A stretch of DNA of 58,186 bases. It comes from Magnetococcales bacterium. GTDB taxonomy: Bacteria > Pseudomonadota > Magnetococcia > Magnetococcales > DC0425bin3. The notes below the pieces were generated by a model that saw only the letters and a list, made by a program, of their open reading frames with translations, made no database searches and was not told the DNA's origin. Where the stretch lies: contig JADGBZ010000002.1 of NCBI GenBank assembly GCA_015231175.1, positions 45,517 to 103,702 on the forward strand. The letters run 5' to 3'. Below, piece by piece: positions 50,907 through 58,186 of the stretch (the first letter of the stretch is position 1; every line of letters starts with the position of its first letter). Position numbers and translations under genes: made by a program.

Positions 50907-52169
50907 ATGTGGAAAGCCTACCCCAGGGTCTGGGTGGACCTGAAGACCATTGAAATTATCGCAGCGCTTTTGCGGCTTTTGTGGCCGTCCCGGGCGGCTG
51001 GGCGTGCGTTGGTTCCCGGATTCGAGCAATCTTTTGCCCATTTTTTAGGTGTACAAAACGCCGTGGCATTTCCTAACTGCCGCAGCGCCCTTTTTCATGC
51101 TCTCAAGGCATTGGAACTGGAACCCGGTGATGAAGTGATCCTGCCCGCCTTCACCTTTTGGGTGGATCCCGCCGTAGTCTTGTTGGCCGGTCTCAAACCC
51201 GTGTTCGTCGATGTCGACTTTGCCACTGCCAATTTGGATATGGCCCGGGTCGAGGCAGCCATCACTCCCAGGTCACGGGTCATCATGCCGGTCCATCTGA
51301 ACGGCCTGCCGGTGGAGATGCTGCAACTCCAAGCCATCGCAGAAAAACATGACTTGCGTGTCATCGAGGATTGTGCCCGGGCTTGTGGCGCCACCTACGG
51401 CCATGACAGGGTCGGTACTCTGGACATCGGCGCCTTCAGTTTTGGCTATGGCAAATCTTTTTATGGCTTTGGCGGCGGCATGGTCACCAGCAACGATGCC
51501 GGCTTCATGGAGCGTGTGCGCTCCCTCCAGAAGCCGTTTCACACCATTCCCACCCGGGAGATGGTGCTGGCCGTCCTGAAGGGATCCTTGTTAAAATTTC
51601 TCAACACCCCCACGCTGCACAAATGGACCCTGTTTCCGCTGGTCAAACGCTTCGTTTTGGAGAACGATCCCCTGTTGGATGGCTGGTTTCGCGTTAAAAA
51701 ACCCCACTACACCGAGGTTCCACACCTGTTTCGGCGCCACATGTTCAATATTCAGGCGGCCATGGGGTTTCGTCAGATCAAAACGATTGATCAATCCAAT
51801 CGGAAGCGTCATGATATCCTGCGTCTGTTCAGACAGGAACTGGCGGGAGTGGCGGGATTGCAACTGCCGCCCGATCCGGTGGATAGAGATCACGTTTGCG
51901 TCCATTTTGCGGTTTGGAGTGAACAGTGTCAGGAGTTGCAACGTTTTTTGTTGCACCACGGGATCGATGCCCAGGACGAATCCGCCCAGGATGTCACTCA
52001 AATGGAGCGGTTTATCCCTTACGCCGCTGGACCCTATCCCCATGCCGCCCAATTGAACAGTCGCGTGTGCTACCTGCCGGCCCATCCATGCCTGAACGAA
52101 AAGGATGTTCGTTATATTGCTGGGATGGTCAAACTTTTTTTTGCAGAAAACAAAAATCGCGCACACTGA
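50907..52169 (+). CDS. DegT/DnrJ/EryC1 family PLP aminotransferase
   Basis: 420 aa. PLP-dependent sugar aminotransferase fold: GVQNAVAFPNCRSALFHALK, PGDEVILPAFTFWVDPAVVL, VIMPVHLNGLPVEM, RVIEDCARACGATY and FGYGKSFYGFGGGMV with the catalytic Lys. Such enzymes convert keto sugars to amino sugars; the keto substrate could come from the epimerase or radical SAM steps in the cluster. The length is slightly above average; the first 30 residues are hydrophobic. Confidence 0.9.
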   Translation: MWKAYPRVWVDLKTIEIIAALLRLLWPSRAAGRALVPGFEQSFAHFLGVQNAVAFPNCRSALFHALKALELEPGDEVILPAFTFWVDPAVVLLAGLKPVFVDVDFATANLDMARVEAAITPRSRVIMPVHLNGLPVEMLQLQAIAEKHDLRVIEDCARACGATYGHDRVGTLDIGAFSFGYGKSFYGFGGGMVTSNDAGFMERVRSLQKPFHTIPTREMVLAVLKGSLLKFLNTPTLHKWTLFPLVKRFVLENDPLLDGWFRVKKPHYTEVPHLFRRHMFNIQAAMGFRQIKTIDQSNRKRHDILRLFRQELAGVAGLQLPPDPVDRDHVCVHFAVWSEQCQELQRFLLHHGIDAQDESAQDVTQMERFIPYAAGPYPHAAQLNSRVCYLPAHPCLNEKDVRYIAGMVKLFFAENKNRAH

Positions 52170-52181
52170 ATTCGGTCAAAC

Positions 52182-53186
52182 ATGCCTTTTTACAAAAATA
52201 TAGCCCTGTTTCCGGTATTCATCAGGAAAGTTCTTCATATTCCGGAACGATTGCCGAGATTTGTCCAGATTTCGTTGACCAATGCATGTAATCTTTCGTG
52301 TCGCATGTGTATCCGCAACTATATTGATGTGGAACGTCGTCACATGACGTGGGAGGATTTTACGCTTATCGTGGATAAGCTCAAGGGTGCCGAACAAATT
52401 TCTCTGGCTGGAATGGGGGAATCCTTGTTGCATCCGCGTTTTTTTGACGCGGTTGCCTATTGCAAGGAGCGGGGATTCAAGGTGCAACTGACTACGAATG
52501 CACTCATGCTACGAAAACCCGGCACTATTGCACGTCTCCTCGCTTCCGGCGTGGATACGCTCTCTTTTTCTGTGGAAAGCATTCAGGGTTACCAGGAGTC
52601 GGGCCACGACAACCAGGAGGGGGTGCAAGCCATTGAGCAACTGTTGGACATGCGCCACCAACAAGGACGCACGACACCCAAGGTAGTTCTGCAACCCATC
52701 CTGTTCAAGGAGAAAATCCAGGACATCTATGCCATGATCCCATGGGGACACGAAAAAGGGGTGGATCGATTCAATATTGTCCGTGTGGATCAGAGGTTTG
52801 TCAAAGATTTGGAGCGACCTTCGGTGGAAGAGGAGAGAGTCGTCTTCAAGGAGTTGGCCAAACTGCGCAAGCGTTACGGTATGCGTATCGATTGTCTCCA
52901 GGATCAGGTTTTTGATGGTTTGGCCGGTTGGCTGTATCGACATTTGAAGAGATGGCTGCGTTTGGATGCGTGGTGTTACCGCTTTCAGGATTTTATCTAC
53001 GTCAACGTTAATGGCCAAGTTCACCCCTGCTGTCTCGACGCAGAACAGGTGGTCGGCAACCTTCTCACCGAGGATTTGGACGCCATCTGGCATGGAGAAA
53101 AGTTTACCTACCTGCGCGCCAATCAAGAAAGGTTTGCCTACTGTCGCGGTTGCGATTTCCTCCGGCTGAAACAGGTTCCACAGTGA
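52182..53186 (+). CDS. Radical SAM protein with SPASM-type C-terminus
   Basis: 334 aa. ISLTNACNLSCRMCIRNYID (cluster motif CNLSCRMC, about 37-44), AGMGESLLHPRFF, then a typical barrel. The C-terminus contains WCYRFQDFIYVNVNGQVHPC, CLDAEQVVGNL and YCRGCDFL, arranged as in SPASM or twitch domains. It overlaps the next B12 radical SAM gene by 4 bases (GTGA), so two radical enzymes of different class are made together. Substrate unknown. Confidence 0.87.
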   Translation: MPFYKNIALFPVFIRKVLHIPERLPRFVQISLTNACNLSCRMCIRNYIDVERRHMTWEDFTLIVDKLKGAEQISLAGMGESLLHPRFFDAVAYCKERGFKVQLTTNALMLRKPGTIARLLASGVDTLSFSVESIQGYQESGHDNQEGVQAIEQLLDMRHQQGRTTPKVVLQPILFKEKIQDIYAMIPWGHEKGVDRFNIVRVDQRFVKDLERPSVEEERVVFKELAKLRKRYGMRIDCLQDQVFDGLAGWLYRHLKRWLRLDAWCYRFQDFIYVNVNGQVHPCCLDAEQVVGNLLTEDLDAIWHGEKFTYLRANQERFAYCRGCDFLRLKQVPQ

Positions 53187-54634
53187 CCAGGAAACTGCTT
53201 CTCATCAACCCGCGCAAAGGATGGCGTCCCCCTCTAGGGCTGTTGTATATCGCCGCCTATGCACGCCAAGCTGGGTATCAGGTCAAGATTCTGGAGTTGA
53301 TCGACGAGGAGTTTTTTCCCGGGAAAAATACCGAATTATGGCGGGAATTGTGGGCTTTCGCGCCGGATGTGATCGGTCTGGGGGTGATCAGCTGGAACCG
53401 CCGGGTGGCGCTTGATATCATCCGCCGCCTCCGTGTGAGATGGCCGGAGAAGATCGTCATTTGTGGGGGCAAAGATCCCAATTTCAAGCCGGAGATCTAC
53501 CTGACCCACGGTGTTAACCACGTTGTTTTCGGCGAGGGGGAGGAGACTACGGTAGAGCTTCTTGATCACCTGTTCCGCTCCGATGGCAACCCCAGGTCGG
53601 TTCCCGGTATTGGCTACCTGGACAACGGCGAGGTGGTGCGTACTCAGACACGTCCAGTCATGCATCTGGATGGTTTGCCTTATCCAGCCTTCGACTTGGT
53701 GGACTACCAACACTACTGCGATATCCGTCTGGGAGGCATACCGGGTCATTTCATCAAGACCGGCTTTATGATGGCCAGCCGGGGTTGCCCTTACACCTGC
53801 CGCTTTTGTACCGACCCCATCCGCAGCCGCTACCGCGAGCGACCCGTTGACGACATCATCGCCGAGATCAAATGGCAGATGCACCACTGGAAAATTGATG
53901 GCATGGTCTTTCTGGACGACCTTTTTTACTATCGGGATCAGCGGGTCAACACGTTTTGTCAACGCATCCTTGCCGAGGGCATCAAGCTCAAATTCTACGC
54001 CCAGGCCCGGGCAGATCGGGTCGGCAGTCCTGAGACTTTGGAGCTCATGAAGCGGGCCGGCTTCATCCAGATTGCCCTGGGTGTGGAGTCGGGTTCCCAA
54101 CGCATGCTGGACATTATGGAAAAACAAACCCAACTGGCCACCATGAAGGAAGCCGTGCGCAAGGTGGAGGATGCTGGTATCCATGCCTATATTTTTCTGA
54201 TAGTTGGCTTTCCCGAGGAGAGTCGGGAGGATCTGGATGCCACGGCGCGATTTTTGGAGGAGATCAAACCAACCTTCGTGACTGTCAACTACTTCATGCC
54301 GATGCCCGGCACAAAATATTTCCATGCGGAAGACAAGGATGCTCTGGAAGAATTGAGTTTTTCCCTAACGGAGAACCAGCGGACTTTCAGATCTCCCGTG
54401 CCCCATGCCGAGATCATACGGTATCGAAATATTTTTCTGGGCATGGCGCGACGCAATGCCAACTTCAATTTGTTGCGTTATCCTGCCTTTTATCTTTGGG
54501 CTTTTGAATTATTGATATTCAAACCAGTTGTCTTGTTGCGTGGTCTCCTAAAGCAAAAGACCCAAGCCACCTATACCAGTTACTTGGATGCCTTGCGTAC
54601 AGCTATGATTAATAATAGAATTTACGGATCCTAG
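53183..54634 (+). CDS. B12-binding radical SAM protein
   Basis: 483 aa with GTG start in the overlap with the previous gene. The cobalamin-binding part (KLLLINPRKGWRPPLGLLYI, VIGLGVISWNRRVALDII, VICGGKDPNFKPEIYL) is followed by the cluster motif CPYTCRFC in MASRGCPYTCRFCTDPIRSR, then VFLDDLFYYRDQRVNTF and ALGVESGSQRMLDIMEKQ. It is related in layout to other B12 radical SAM enzymes of the window (17689, 29524, 56564). The last about 70 residues are hydrophobic and may associate with the membrane. G+C is high, in contrast to the next gene. Confidence 0.88.
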   Translation: MTRKLLLINPRKGWRPPLGLLYIAAYARQAGYQVKILELIDEEFFPGKNTELWRELWAFAPDVIGLGVISWNRRVALDIIRRLRVRWPEKIVICGGKDPNFKPEIYLTHGVNHVVFGEGEETTVELLDHLFRSDGNPRSVPGIGYLDNGEVVRTQTRPVMHLDGLPYPAFDLVDYQHYCDIRLGGIPGHFIKTGFMMASRGCPYTCRFCTDPIRSRYRERPVDDIIAEIKWQMHHWKIDGMVFLDDLFYYRDQRVNTFCQRILAEGIKLKFYAQARADRVGSPETLELMKRAGFIQIALGVESGSQRMLDIMEKQTQLATMKEAVRKVEDAGIHAYIFLIVGFPEESREDLDATARFLEEIKPTFVTVNYFMPMPGTKYFHAEDKDALEELSFSLTENQRTFRSPVPHAEIIRYRNIFLGMARRNANFNLLRYPAFYLWAFELLIFKPVVLLRGLLKQKTQATYTSYLDALRTAMINNRIYGS

Positions 54635-54649
54635 CCAAGAGAGTTATGA

Positions 54650-55489
54650 ATGCAAATACATGAAATAGATGTCAATCCAGATTTAACGATGGAAATCGAT
54701 AACATTCTTAATAATTTAAAAAGAAGTGGTTGTGTATACCATTCCCATGACGACATTTTTAGAGATCGATCAGGTTGGCTCGTGTTTCAAAAACATGAAA
54801 TGGACTTTTGGAGGAGTAAAACGCATAATTCAGATTATCAACCTGACCCACTAAAAAATTTTATAAATTTTTTTAAGCACTGGGGGGTCGAAAATGACGT
54901 GTTTTCTGGAAAAACTGTTTTAGAAATTGGAACAGGCCCGTTTGGTTTTTTTTCAGCCGTAAAAAAATTGGGAGATAGTTATCTTCCTGTTCATTTATTT
55001 ATGCTTGATCCGTTAATGGATTTTTATCAACAGCTTCGTATTTTTGATCTTATGCCGGCAAACGCCATAAAAATTCAAGGTGTTGGTGAAAAAACACCGT
55101 TTCCCAATCATTTTTTTGATATTATTGTGACAACAAACACACTTGACCATGTCGATGTTCCCGATAAATTTATTTTTGAAATGTCAAGAATATTAAAAAA
55201 AGATGGAATGATTCTTTTGTCGGTCCATACTGTTCATCCGTTGTTGAAAAAAGCTCATAAAGCCATAAAAATTTTCGACAAAAATCATCCCTATCATTTT
55301 ACGCCGCTTCAGGTTGAGGAAATTTTTGTGAAAAATGGTTTTTGTATAGACAAAAAACTATGTATTCCAATTTATAAGGAGGATCCGGTTCCTCAAGATA
55401 TTTCGATATGGAGACAGATTATTTTTCACATGGCTTTCCGTGTCATGGATACATTTTATGCTCGGGTTATTTCCAATAAGGAGTTTTAG
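54650..55489 (+). CDS. SAM-dependent methyltransferase (AT-rich)
   Basis: 279 aa. Class I motif: GKTVLEIGTGPFGFFSAVKK (about 84-103), VHLFMLDPLMDFYQQL, GEKTPFPNHFFDIIVTTNTL and a post-motif region ILKKDGMILLSVHT. The N-terminal 80 residues have no clear assignment. Base composition drops to AT-rich here and stays so to the end of the cluster, pointing to a different origin from the genes before it. Likely modifies a sugar or lipid. Confidence 0.83.
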   Translation: MQIHEIDVNPDLTMEIDNILNNLKRSGCVYHSHDDIFRDRSGWLVFQKHEMDFWRSKTHNSDYQPDPLKNFINFFKHWGVENDVFSGKTVLEIGTGPFGFFSAVKKLGDSYLPVHLFMLDPLMDFYQQLRIFDLMPANAIKIQGVGEKTPFPNHFFDIIVTTNTLDHVDVPDKFIFEMSRILKKDGMILLSVHTVHPLLKKAHKAIKIFDKNHPYHFTPLQVEEIFVKNGFCIDKKLCIPIYKEDPVPQDISIWRQIIFHMAFRVMDTFYARVISNKEF

Positions 55490-55490
55490 C

Positions 55491-56504
55491 TTGATTGCCT
55501 TTTTTAACAGAGTGTCTCAGAATATATACACCGTAACATTTGTGATTGGCCTTGTTGTTCTTTGTGTTATTATTTATTGGTCAGGGATGGCGTATCGCGA
55601 TTTTTCAAATTCTGTTTTTTCTATATCTAAATACAGTTTTTTTAATGTTGTTTTATCGACGTGCCTTTTTACATGGGTTTCTGCTGTAAAGTGGCGTATT
55701 GTTTTAGAGTATTTATCTCCCAGCATAATCGCACAAAAGGGGTATTATTTTTTTTATAGTGTTCTAGGCACCTTTTTTAATATGTATATTCCCTATATTG
55801 GAAATGTTGCCTTAAAAACAAAATCATTAAAGAAAAACTTCGGCACTCCTAATTCAGTATCTGTTTTATCAATATATTATGAGCAATTATTTGATTTGCT
55901 CGTTCTTGTTGTTTTAATACCACCATCACTATTGCTGTTTTTTAACATAACTTCTCCATCCTTCTCTGTTGTGTTATCTTTGATAATGTTTCTGGTTCTT
56001 ATCTACTTTGTCAGCATAAATAGAAAGTTATTTTATAGTATCGCGTATTTTTTGATTGATAAAATTATAAAATTTCTCATTATGATCCCCTTTTTTAACA
56101 AAAAAACACGCAGCACAGATATCTTGAGGGAACACAAAAGCCTTGCTACGCATGTAAGTGTGCAGTTAATCGTATTGTCAGTTTTTAAATATGCACTGGT
56201 TGCTCTTCGTAATTATATCATATTATTTTCAATAAATGGTGATGTTTCGTATGTTTACGTGTTTTTTGGTATCTCTATCATACAATCTATTGTTTTGATC
56301 TCATTTATGCCGGGAAATGCTGGTATATCGGATGCCGGGTGGTTGGTATTTTTGCTTTTTATTGGGTTTAGCAAGACGGAATGCGGCATATTTATGCTTT
56401 TAGAAAAGTTAATAAGCACGACATCTTATATTATTCTTATAGCGTTATCATTTTTATATTATTATGTTACTCCGAAAATTTATAAAAAATTTTGTAGAAT
56501 GTAA
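55491..56504 (+). CDS. Flippase-like membrane protein (LPG synthase TM/UPF0104 family)
   Basis: 337 aa from a TTG at 55491: AAGGAG is placed 7 bases before it and the preceding gene ends at 55489. About eight membrane helices. Near the C-terminus FMPGNAGISDAGWLVFLLF corresponds to the conserved P-G-x-G-x-x-E/D motif of the flippase-like domain family (AglD and lysylphosphatidylglycerol synthase membrane domain). Such proteins may move lipid-linked sugars or lipids; the exact role is unknown. AT-rich. Confidence 0.75.
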   Translation: MIAFFNRVSQNIYTVTFVIGLVVLCVIIYWSGMAYRDFSNSVFSISKYSFFNVVLSTCLFTWVSAVKWRIVLEYLSPSIIAQKGYYFFYSVLGTFFNMYIPYIGNVALKTKSLKKNFGTPNSVSVLSIYYEQLFDLLVLVVLIPPSLLLFFNITSPSFSVVLSLIMFLVLIYFVSINRKLFYSIAYFLIDKIIKFLIMIPFFNKKTRSTDILREHKSLATHVSVQLIVLSVFKYALVALRNYIILFSINGDVSYVYVFFGISIIQSIVLISFMPGNAGISDAGWLVFLLFIGFSKTECGIFMLLEKLISTTSYIILIALSFLYYYVTPKIYKKFCRM

Positions 56505-56563
56505 CTTGTTAATAGTAAAAATACACAATAACTAACGGAAAAACTAAGAAAAAAGGGGGGTGT

Positions 56564-58081
56564 ATGCCAAACAGAGACTCTAAATGGCCGGTTTTCGAAA
56601 AGCGTGCTCAATTAAAGCTGGCTTTTATATACAAGCTTTCTGTTAAGGAGCCTCTTGGGATTGCATATCTATCTTCGTACATAAAAACCCATATTTCAAA
56701 CGTAATGATAAAATTTTTTGATCCAAAGGTAGATAATCTTGATGCAATAAAAAGTTTTTCTCCAAATATAATTTTATACAGCTGTATGTCAGGCCAAGTT
56801 CGAGAAAATGTGTTTAGAAATCTTTATCTTAAAAAAGTATTATCTCCATTTATGTCTGTTTTTGGTGGGCCGCATCCAACGTATTTTCCAGAAATGATAG
56901 AGGAAGATGGCGTCGATATTATTTGCCGAGGTGAGGGTGAAAGATCATTAGGAAATTTAATAAACGCTATTCAGAATGGAATTGACATTTATGACATAAA
57001 AGGTCTCTGGATAAAAAATGGCGGGGTAATTTATAAGAATGAAATTGATGTGCTGATAGAAAACTTGGACGATATTCCATTTCCTGACCGAAATCTTTTT
57101 TATGAAAAGTCACCTATATTTAGAGGTAGTATCGCTAAGTCTGTTTTTACTGCGAGAGGGTGTCCTTTTAGATGTACATACTGTTATAATAGTTCATTAA
57201 ACATGCTTGTGAAGGGTAAAGGGAAGAGTCCAAGGTTTCGCTCACCATCTTCTGTAGTTAAAGAGGTGACTCAGTTGAAGAATCAATATCCATTGCCATA
57301 CATCTTGTTCGGGGATGATGTTTTTGCGGGGGTTAATATCGAGTGGTTGGGAGAGTTCGCAGATCTCTACAGCAGCTTAAATATTCCGTATAATATAAGC
57401 ATCCGGGCCGAGTTTGTTAAGCCAGAGATCGTAAAATATTTAAAAAAAAGCGGCTGTGCTTCAGCAACGTTGGCCATAGAACATGGAGATTATGCTTATA
57501 GAAAAAAATATCTGGACCGTCATATGTCTAACGAAAGGTTGGTAGAATCTGTGTATTTGCTTGAATCAGCGGGGATACGTGTTGCCACCCCTACAATGAT
57601 TGGTCTGCCACATACTTCATTCGATGATGATATAAAAACCTTGGAGTTAGTCTGTAAGGCCAAGCCAACCTTTGCTGGAACAACAATATTTCAACCATAT
57701 CCAGGTCTTCCGCTAACTGAGTTGTGTTTAAATAAAAAATTAATTGGAGAATCGTTTGCCAACCAATTGAATACTGATTGTTATCAACCTGCACACATAA
57801 AAGGAATTGACTATTCGAGGGTGTCAAAGTTGCGTAGAATTTTTGGTATCCTTAGAGTGGCAGGCTATCGATATCCCGATGCTCTAAAAACGTTATATAA
57901 AATTATTCCTGATAATTTCTTTATATACCATCTCAACAATTTTATTAATTATATATTCTTCTATAGATATTATGACTACAAAAGAGGGGTGCTGTCTAAA
58001 GCGAAGGAAGTATTTGTTGGTTTGGATACTGGTGCCTTTGGCGTTCATCTGAAGTGGCTTGGTCGTTCAGAAAAATTTTAG
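56564..58081 (+). CDS. B12-binding radical SAM protein (AT-rich)
   Basis: 505 aa. Cobalamin-binding N-terminus (KLAFIYKLSVKEPLGIAYLS, then NIILYSCMSGQ and FGGPHPTYFPEMIEEDGVDI), then ARGCPFRCTYCYN as cluster motif near residue 203 and FGDDVFAGVNIEWL. Residues IEHGDYAYRKKYLDR fit the AdoMet end. It resembles radical SAM proteins of surface-glycan clusters that act on lipid-linked or sugar substrates. A strong purine-rich site (AAAAAAGGGGGGT) precedes the ATG. Last gene before a repeat at the window edge. Confidence 0.88.
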   Translation: MPNRDSKWPVFEKRAQLKLAFIYKLSVKEPLGIAYLSSYIKTHISNVMIKFFDPKVDNLDAIKSFSPNIILYSCMSGQVRENVFRNLYLKKVLSPFMSVFGGPHPTYFPEMIEEDGVDIICRGEGERSLGNLINAIQNGIDIYDIKGLWIKNGGVIYKNEIDVLIENLDDIPFPDRNLFYEKSPIFRGSIAKSVFTARGCPFRCTYCYNSSLNMLVKGKGKSPRFRSPSSVVKEVTQLKNQYPLPYILFGDDVFAGVNIEWLGEFADLYSSLNIPYNISIRAEFVKPEIVKYLKKSGCASATLAIEHGDYAYRKKYLDRHMSNERLVESVYLLESAGIRVATPTMIGLPHTSFDDDIKTLELVCKAKPTFAGTTIFQPYPGLPLTELCLNKKLIGESFANQLNTDCYQPAHIKGIDYSRVSKLRRIFGILRVAGYRYPDALKTLYKIIPDNFFIYHLNNFINYIFFYRYYDYKRGVLSKAKEVFVGLDTGAFGVHLKWLGRSEKF

Positions 58082-58116
58082 AGAAAATTTTAGCTCCATC
58101 TTTGTTTGTGACTTTC

Positions 58117-58186
58117 AGCACCCGGCAACGAATCGGGGTCCAGCAACTGTCTTGACTGTCAAGCAGTTTCTGCCAGGGGGGGTGTC
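58117..58186 (-). repeat. Dispersed repeat, copy at window end (partial)
   Basis: It begins with the family terminus CTTTCAGCACCCGGCAACGA and GGGGTCCAG, then a hairpin AACTGTCTTGA-CTG-TCAAGCAGTT, different from the usual one at this place. The rest lies outside the window. Confidence 0.7.

Noticed and set aside
1-58186. CRISPR arrays, tRNA and rRNA genes, TPP or cobalamin riboswitches
   Set aside because: No regular spaced repeats, no tRNA cloverleaf or rRNA signature, and no conserved riboswitch box upstream of thiE or the B12-dependent genes were seen by eye.

Overview
The window is a mosaic stretch of chromosome from a Gram-negative, mostly GC-rich bacterium, probably a proteobacterium. 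Evidence for this is a complete tripartite heavy-metal efflux system (outer-membrane factor, periplasmic adaptor, RND pump), GDP-heptose type sugar genes, and dense c-di-GMP/chemotaxis signalling. The dispersed hairpin-rich repeats and the signalling/radical-SAM mix remind me of Magnetococcales-type genomes, but that is an unverified impression.

Layout. (1) 1-3.8 kb: a decayed Mu-like prophage: DnaC-like loader (cut by the window edge), a PBECR2-type nuclease protein, virion morphogenesis protein G, a stub of the protein I protease joined to the 3' end of a tail gene, a small tail-region protein, Com, and an overlapping Dam methylase followed by a strong terminator. (2) 4-10.6 kb: a Cus-type copper/silver efflux operon on the minus strand (outer-membrane factor, adaptor with a duplicated metal-binding domain, a Met-rich lipoprotein, then the RND pump). 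A short transposon-like repeat with perfect 9-bp target duplications lies between lipoprotein and pump. (3) 10.6-11.2 kb: a DUF4160/DUF2442 pair. (4) 11.2-19.2 kb: a seven-gene minus-strand sugar operon (B12-type radical SAM, split transketolase, RmlC-like protein, AT-rich membrane protein, epimerase, nucleotidyltransferase). (5) 19.4-22.1 kb: glycosyltransferase, Nudix hydrolase and HddA-like heptose kinase on the plus strand. (6) 22.2-25.4 kb: hicB with a frameshifted hicA, thiE, a PilZ protein and a WecB-type epimerase. (7) 25.6-29.4 kb: one very large SIR2-domain protein resembling defence-associated sirtuins, with repeat copies on both sides. (8) 29.5-35.1 kb: a second minus-strand block with B12 radical SAM, methyltransferase, SPASM-type radical SAM and a second split transketolase. 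(9) 35.5-47.8 kb: signalling genes (degenerate receiver-GGDEF, MoxR ATPase, receiver-GAF-HD-GYP, hemerythrin, hybrid histidine kinase, chemoreceptor-like protein, HDOD, metallo-beta-lactamase fold). (10) 47.8-58.1 kb: a YdcF-like protein, then a polysaccharide/lipid-type cluster with four more radical SAM proteins, a DegT aminotransferase, an epimerase, a methyltransferase and a flippase-like membrane protein. Its last three genes are markedly AT-rich.

How it fits together. Regions 4, 5, 6 (WecB), 8 and 10 look like parts of one surface-glycan locus that makes unusual sugars. It holds seven radical SAM enzymes, two different split transketolases, heptose activation genes and a DegT aminotransferase. 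A family of about 140-175 bp imperfect-palindromic repeats with terminal inverted repeats separates many of the modules. The most interesting items are this repeat family (MITE-like, with visible target-site duplications), the large SIR2 protein, the radical-SAM/split-transketolase sugar operons, the Met-rich lipoprotein in the cus operon, and several genes caught in decay or duplication (hicA, prophage genes, the moxR 5' end, the receiver-GGDEF active sites).
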